A stretch of DNA of 64,000 nt, taken from NCBI RefSeq assembly GCF_003977685.1, contig NZ_RYZH01000026.1:31228-95227 (forward strand). The letters are read 5' to 3'. The notes below the pieces were generated by a model that was given only the letters and a program-made list of their open reading frames with translations, did no database searches and had not been told where the DNA came from. The first letter of the stretch is position 1, and every line of letters begins with the position of its first letter. The stretch is from Tautonia sociabilis. Its GTDB lineage: Bacteria > Planctomycetota > Planctomycetia > Isosphaerales > Isosphaeraceae. Positions 60,267-64,000 of the stretch are shown here, one piece after another. A program made the position numbers and the translations under genes.

Positions 60267-60293
60267 GTCGATCGGCCGACCTCGAAATCGACA
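60267..60293 (-). promoter_or_regulatory. Predicted ECF42-type promoter
   Basis: On the minus strand, TGTCGA (60293-60288), 17 bp, then CGAC (60270-60267) matches the -35/-10 pattern I recall as reported for ECF42 sigma factors. It lies about 56 bp upstream of the YciI-DUF1579 start. A chance match is possible in GC-rich DNA. Confidence 0.5.
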
Positions 60294-60487
60294 CCCGCCC
60301 CGGGAAAAATCCCCGAGGCCCACCCTCTCCCGCCCCGTCTCGGCGACAACTCCTTGGTCCATCAGCCCTTCGATCGCCAGGCCGTGGCAGGGGGGATGGT
60401 CTCATTCCTGAGCCTCTCGCTGGGGGACGGCGTTGACCCGCTCGATCGAGCGGCCCTGACGTTCGCCTTGGCCTCACTCCCTGTTCT

Positions 60488-60564
60488 CTTCCCTCTTCCC
60501 TCTTCCCTCTTCCCTCTTCCCTCTTCCCTCTTCCCTCTTCCCTCTTCCCTCTTCCCTCTTCCCT
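60488..60564. repeat. CTTCCCT heptanucleotide repeat, 11 copies
   Basis: Eleven perfect tandem CTTCCCT units. They lie inside the dispersed element: the flanks CTGTTCTCTT (left) and CTTGCTCTC (right) are contiguous in copy A near 16250. Confidence 0.96.
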
Positions 60565-60645
60565 CTTGCTCTCAAGCAACGACCCCTTCCGTCCCTGTCC
60601 GAACGGCCAACCTCGAGTCGAGGTCAGCAGAATGCAACCATCCCC
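60565..60645. repeat. Dispersed intergenic element, copy B
   Basis: The right part of copy B, including TTGCTCTCAAGCAACG and GGTCAGCAGAATGCAACC, aligns with 16240-16335. It is interrupted on the left by the heptamer array. Confidence 0.6.
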
Positions 60646-60692
60646 AGGGAGTGCCGCCCCACTCCGCCCCGCCCCACTCCGCTCCGCCCCGC

Positions 60693-61937
60693 TCAGCCCA
60701 GCTCCCGGAGCCGGCGTTCCAGGAATCGGCGTTCCGGGCCCTGCCGGGCGAGTTCGAGGGCCGATCGGTAGGCCGCTCGGGCCTCGTCCGCCCTGCCCAG
60801 GCGCCGGCAGAGGTCGGCTCGGGCGGCGTGCGCCAGGTGGTAGCCCAGCAGCTCCCCCCGATCGAAGATGCCGTCGATCAGCTTCAGGCCCGCCTCGGGG
60901 CCGTCCCGCATCGCCACCGCCACCGCCCGATTCAGCTCGACCACCGGCGACGGCTGGATCCGGGCCAGCTCCCCGTACAAGGCGGTGATCCTCCCCCAGT
61001 CGGTCGCCGACGGCCCGGGCGCCTCGGCGTGGACCGCCGCGATCGCCGCCTGCAACGCGTACGGCCCTCCCCTCCCCGAGGCGAACGCCCGGGCGACCAG
61101 CCCCCTCCCCTCGGCGATCAGCCCCCGATCCCAGAGCGAGCGGTCCTGGTCCTCCAGCAGGACCAGGTCGCCGCCCTCCGAAACCCGAGCCTCCCGCCGA
61201 GACTCCTGCAGCAGCATCAGGGCCAGCAGCCCCATCGCCTCCGGGTCGGGCAGCAGCTCGACGACCAGGCGGCCCAGCCGGATCGCCTCCTCCGAGAGGT
61301 CCGGCCGCGTCAGGGCCTCCCCCGAGCTGGCCGCGTACCCCTCGCTGAAGACGAGGTAGACGACCGCCAGCACCGACTCGAGCCGCCCCGGCAGCTCGTC
61401 CCGGGCGGGCACCTCGTACGGGATCCGGGCCTCCCGGATCTTCGCCTTGCCTCTCACAATCCGCTGGGCGATCGCCGCCGGCGCCGCCAGGAAGGCGGCC
61501 GCGACCTCCTCGGTGGTCAGGCCGCAAACCTCTCGCAGGGTCAGGGCCACCTGCGACGCCCTCGGCAGGGCCGGGTGGCAGCAGGTGAAAATCAGCCGGA
61601 GCCGGTCGTCCCCCAGCTCGTCCGCCTCGGCGGACGCTCCCCGGTCGCGATCGAGCCGGGCGGCCAGCGCGCCGAGCGAGGCGTCGAACCGAGCCTGCCG
61701 GCGCAGGGCGTCGATCGCCTTGTTCCGGCCCACCGACACCAGCCACGCCCTCGGACTGGCCGGCACCCCCTCGGCCGGCCACCGCTCCAGCGCCGCGGCG
61801 AACGCCTCGTGCATCGCCTCCTCGGCCAGGTCAAAGTCCCCCAGCAGGCGGACCAGGGCCGCGAAGACCCGCCTCGAGTCCGAGCGATAGACCTCCCCCA
61901 CCTCGTCCCGCACCACATCCCCGACGAGCTCTCCCAT
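60693..61937 (-). CDS. ECF sigma factor, ECF42-type with long C-terminal domain
   Basis: A 414-residue sigma factor. Region 2 (VYRSDSRRVFAALVRLLGDFDLAEEAMHEAF...PRAWLVSVGRNKAIDALRR) and region 4 (LRLIFTCCHPALPRASQVALTLREVCGLTTEEVAAAFL...QRIVRGKAKI) are clear. The last 240 residues are the DUF6596/TPR-like extension typical of ECF42. No anti-sigma gene is adjacent; in this group the C-terminal extension is thought to regulate activity. It is followed by YciI, VOC, DUF1579 and other genes on the same strand, probably its regulon. A TATAGT -10-like box lies at 61999-62004. ATG 61937 has GGAGA upstream. Confidence 0.95.
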   Translation of the reverse strand: MGELVGDVVRDEVGEVYRSDSRRVFAALVRLLGDFDLAEEAMHEAFAAALERWPAEGVPASPRAWLVSVGRNKAIDALRRQARFDASLGALAARLDRDRGASAEADELGDDRLRLIFTCCHPALPRASQVALTLREVCGLTTEEVAAAFLAAPAAIAQRIVRGKAKIREARIPYEVPARDELPGRLESVLAVVYLVFSEGYAASSGEALTRPDLSEEAIRLGRLVVELLPDPEAMGLLALMLLQESRREARVSEGGDLVLLEDQDRSLWDRGLIAEGRGLVARAFASGRGGPYALQAAIAAVHAEAPGPSATDWGRITALYGELARIQPSPVVELNRAVAVAMRDGPEAGLKLIDGIFDRGELLGYHLAHAARADLCRRLGRADEARAAYRSALELARQGPERRFLERRLRELG

Positions 61938-62409
61938 GGCTGACGGTCTCCGAGGCCGCCCGATCGGATCGGGGAGCACGATCCCCGCCGCCCCGGATAC
62001 TATACAAGATTACACAAGAAGGCGAGGCCAATTTTCCCGAGGGCCATCCCCGACCACCTCGGGGGACATCCCCGAGGATGGCCCCGGACCCGGCCCCGGG
62101 GAGGATCCCGGGGGGTGATGGCCAGCCCCCCCTTGCGCGGGGAACGCACAACAGAATGCACATACACCGATTCCGTATCGGTCGGCATCCGCCTCGATGC
62201 CCCTGTCCGAGGAACTCCCAAATGCGGCCGCACCCGGCCGATCGCACTCGCTTCGCCCTGGTCGGATGGCTCGCGATCGCCTCGGGAGCCCCCGGCCGGC
62301 CGGCCCAGCCGGTTGCAAATCCGGATCGGCGCCCCGTACCATCGAGGGATGGCCGCTGATCCGCCAGCCCCGCCCTCTCCGGTCTTTCCAATCGCAGCGA
62401 GCCCAAGCC
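61938..62409. other. Divergent intergenic region with hairpins
   Basis: A 472-bp gap between the sigma gene and the DUF1080 gene. It has a lower-GC box (ACTATACAAGATTACAC, about 61999-62015) serving as a possible sigma-gene promoter and a compound hairpin at 62042-62083. A small ACCGAT/ATCGGT hairpin lies at 62166-62182. Confidence 0.5.
62042..62083. other. Compound inverted repeat
   Basis: CCTCGGGG (62057-62064) pairs with CCCCGAGG (62070-62077) around GACAT. Outer GGCCAT (62042-62047) pairs with ATGGCC (62078-62083), leaving a one-sided bulge. Possible 5' UTR structure or protein-binding site. Confidence 0.5.
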
Positions 62410-63165
62410 ATGCGCATCGTCCGAGCGATCGCCGCTGCCTCGGCCCTGTCGAGCGTGATCGTCCTCGCCCCCCCCACGAGTCGGGCCGACGACGACCGGC
62501 AGGAGGGCTGGATCACCCTCTTCGGCGACGGCACCGGCCTGGAGGCGTTCCAGGAACCCCACGGCGCCTGGCGGATCGTCGGCTCCTCGTCGCTCAACCC
62601 CGACGACCCCCGCCACCTCTCCTCCGAGGACGGCACCGGCGTCATGATCAACGACCCTCCCGGCCGCACGACCAACCTGCTGACAACCCGGGAGTTCGGC
62701 GACGTCGAGATCGAGATCGAGTACATGCTGCCGGAGGGCTCCAACGCCGGCGTCAAGTTCCTCGGCCTCTACGAGATCCAGATGTTCGACAGCTACGGCA
62801 AGCCGATCGACGCCACCGGCAACGGCGGCGTCTACCCCCGCGCCGAACTCTTGCCACGCTACCACCACATCGACGAGGGCTTCCCGCCGCTGGTCAACGC
62901 CTCGAAGCCCCCCGGCGAATGGCAGACCCTCCGCGCCGTCTTCCGCGCCCCCCGGTTCGACGACTCGGGCAAGAAAGTCGCCCACGCCCGGCTCGACCGC
63001 GCCGAACTCAACGGCCGGCTCATCCACGAAGACCTGGAGATCCCCTATCCCACCGGCCACGCCTGGCGGACCCGGGCCGAGCTCCCCCGGGGGCCCCTGA
63101 TGCTCCAGGCCGACCACGGCCCGGTCGCCTTCCGGGTCGTCCGCGCCCGGCCGCTCGATGACTGA
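62410..63165 (+). CDS. DUF1080 (3-keto-disaccharide hydrolase) domain protein, exported
   Basis: A 251-residue protein with a signal peptide (MRIVRAIAAASALSSVIVLA). The concanavalin-like DUF1080 domain shows GWITLFGDGTGLEAFQEPHGAWRIV, REFGDVEIEIEYMLPEGSNAGVKFLGLYEIQMFDSYG, GGVYPRAELLPRY, GEWQTLRAVFRAPRFD and LMLQADHGPVAFR. Members bind or hydrolyse 3-keto-glycosides; many are duplicated in planctomycetes. The Met at 62410 begins the signal peptide. Its stop overlaps the next gene's ATG. Confidence 0.92.
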   Translation: MRIVRAIAAASALSSVIVLAPPTSRADDDRQEGWITLFGDGTGLEAFQEPHGAWRIVGSSSLNPDDPRHLSSEDGTGVMINDPPGRTTNLLTTREFGDVEIEIEYMLPEGSNAGVKFLGLYEIQMFDSYGKPIDATGNGGVYPRAELLPRYHHIDEGFPPLVNASKPPGEWQTLRAVFRAPRFDDSGKKVAHARLDRAELNGRLIHEDLEIPYPTGHAWRTRAELPRGPLMLQADHGPVAFRVVRARPLDD

Positions 63166-63676
63166 AGCCCAGACCGGCCCCCGGACGATTCCCCCGACGA
63201 CCGCGCCCCCCGAGCCAGCGAGGCCCCCCATGGAGCGCTACGCCCTTCGGATCCTCCAGCCGGGCATCCCCGCCCCCCCCGGCCTGCGTGCCCTGGTCAT
63301 CCGAGAGGACCCCGACCGCGACGACCCCTCCGCGCTGTCCCACCAGACGCTCGCGGTCCTCGCCATCCAGCCCCAGGTCGTCCACCACTACAGCAGCGAT
63401 GTGCCAAGACCCGTCCACCCCGACCCGCTCCTCATGGAGCGCCTCGGCTGGCACTACCGCCACCAGGAGAGCCGACTCTCCCCCATCTGCCTCACCGCCG
63501 ACGGCCGCCTCGCCCCCCTCGACCCCGACGACCCCTCCTGGCTCCTCCTCGAACCCGGTACCCCCGACGACCGCGTCGAGCTCCTCGCCCGACGCCTCAA
63601 GGACGAGGAACTCCTGCGCCGGACCCTGGAGCACAGCATCGAAGACCGCGACCAGGGGAACGTCGAGTCGGATTGA
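63158..63676 (+). CDS. Hypothetical protein
   Basis: A 172-residue acidic/Pro-rich protein with no signal peptide. Blocks include MERYALRILQPGIPAPPGLRALVIRED, LAVLAIQPQVVHHYSSDV and LARRLKDEELLRRTLEHSIEDRD. I recognise no family. The ATG at 63158 overlaps the DUF1080 stop by 8 bp; an ATG at 63230 is an alternative start and probably nearer the conserved part. Confidence 0.65.
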   Translation: MTEAQTGPRTIPPTTAPPEPARPPMERYALRILQPGIPAPPGLRALVIREDPDRDDPSALSHQTLAVLAIQPQVVHHYSSDVPRPVHPDPLLMERLGWHYRHQESRLSPICLTADGRLAPLDPDDPSWLLLEPGTPDDRVELLARRLKDEELLRRTLEHSIEDRDQGNVESD

Positions 63677-63826
63677 CCCCCGATCCACTCCCCCGACAGC
63701 GACGAGCGTGCCGGGGCGATTGTCCCCGGCTACTCCCAGAATTCCCGGATCACGTCCTTCCCCAGGCTCCGGCCGGAGTCCGGCCAGGGCCAAGCGACGA
63801 GGAATGAGCGTCGGAAGCTCAGCGCG

Positions 63827-63868
63827 CGAAGACGCCCCGCATCACGGGGGTGATGCGGGGCGTCTTCG
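63827..63868 (-). terminator. rRNA operon terminator
   Basis: A perfect 19-bp stem (63827-63845 with 63850-63868) and GGGG loop lie 8-50 bp beyond the 3' end of 5S rRNA. There is no T tract. Confidence 0.9.
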
Positions 63869-63876
63869 GGAAGGGG

Positions 63877-63985
63877 ACCCGGCGATGACCGACGTTCGCG
63901 CCGAAGCACTATCATGGGCCCCGCGAGCTTAACGGCCGTGTTCGGGATGGGAACGGGTGTGACCTCGCGGGTCTGGTCGCCGGGA
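63877..63985 (-). rRNA. rrf: 5S ribosomal RNA
   Basis: The minus strand reads CCCGGCGACC..., CACACCCGTTCCCATCCCG, AACACGGCCGTTAAGCTCG and ATGATAGTGC, the conserved 5S landmarks. The ends pair as helix I (CCCGGCGA with TCGCCGGG; 63977-63984 with 63878-63885). Length is about 109 nt. The 23S and 16S genes would lie beyond the right window edge. Confidence 0.95.
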
Positions 63986-64000
63986 AGGCGTCCGTCCCGC

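Larger units (their letters stand above)
60212..60692. other. Intergenic region with ECF42-like promoter and heptamer repeat
   Basis: A 481-bp gap. It holds the predicted promoter (60267-60293), the CTTCCCT array (60488-60564), copy B of the dispersed element around and right of it (to about 60645), and CGCCCCACTCCGC-type short repeats near 60660-60690. No gene. Confidence 0.65.

Noticed and set aside
60211..61782. Minus-strand frame through the CTTCCCT array
   Set aside because: Gly/Arg-rich shadow of the sigma gene followed by repeat-encoded REEGRGK.
1..64000. tRNA genes, insertion sequences, prophage
   Set aside because: None recognised by eye; a covariance-model and transposase search would be needed to exclude them.

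Overview
This 64 kb window is about 70% G+C chromosomal DNA that looks like a planctomycete, most likely an Isosphaeraceae-type organism (Tautonia/Paludisphaera-like). The inference rests on gene content: three sulfatases, a Tat-exported DUF1501 protein, a DUF1080 secreted protein, a Tat-exported Gfo/Idh/MocA oxidoreductase, BNR/sialidase-like proteins, FHA/STAS regulators and an ECF42-type sigma factor beside YciI/DGPF proteins. Genes sit mostly singly or in short runs, with sizeable GC-rich gaps. No tRNA, phage, integrase, transposase or CRISPR array was recognised. A 5S rRNA gene with a long-stem terminator lies at the right edge, on the minus strand.

Layout. 0-4.2 kb: end of a SWIM/WGR protein, rsmH, an apparent N-terminal remnant of a reverse transcriptase family protein, a tandem FHA-STAS-FHA-STAS regulator and a small zinc-ribbon membrane protein. 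4.2-12 kb: DUF1501, sulfatase, Tat-type ThDP enzyme, SDR and sialidase-like protein. 12-21.7 kb: a beta-lactamase/VanX fusion, queA with a glycine-rich insertion, a 1.4 kb repeat-rich gap, a LolA-like protein, rarA overlapping a sulfatase-HEAT gene, and a small STAS protein. 21.7-42.3 kb: a dispersed exopolysaccharide locus with priming sugar transferase, GT4, two methyltransferases, an O-antigen-ligase/TPR protein, a WbpM-like NDP-sugar dehydratase, an FkbM methyltransferase, a Wzy-like polymerase and a Wzx-like flippase. A mechanosensitive channel, a sulfatase and a redoxin are interspersed.

42.5-46.8 kb: a SIMPL protein and a lone sugar-type ABC permease, followed by a roughly 2 kb accessory patch of lower G+C. 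The patch holds two hairpins, a secreted hypothetical protein, ten 19-bp tandem repeats and an orphan Phd/YefM antitoxin whose toxin is missing. 46.8-53.8 kb: Gfo/Idh/MocA oxidoreductase, a GT87-like membrane protein, an amidase, a hypothetical gene, a 0.9 kb gap with a heptamer repeat, and a heme-binding DUF3365 protein divergent from an Rrf2 regulator. A perfect palindrome lies over the regulator's promoter.

53.8-62 kb: eleven minus-strand genes (one a pseudogene) ending in an ECF42-type sigma factor. They include two YciI proteins, a YciI-DUF1579 fusion, two intact VOC proteins and one nonsense-disrupted VOC copy, a RibD-like reductase, a ThiS/MoaD protein, a BNR protein and a metallo-beta-lactamase-fold protein. 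A candidate sigma promoter lies upstream of the fusion gene. 62-64 kb: DUF1080 gene, a hypothetical gene and 5S rRNA.

The observations most worth following are the eroded toxin-antitoxin/19-bp repeat patch, the truncated reverse transcriptase, the Rrf2 operator, the ECF42 cluster, the beta-lactamase-VanX fusion, and a diverged intergenic element shared by the 16.2 kb and 60.5 kb gaps. All coordinates and motifs come from reading the sequence by eye. Family assignments are from memory of the families; no database search was run.
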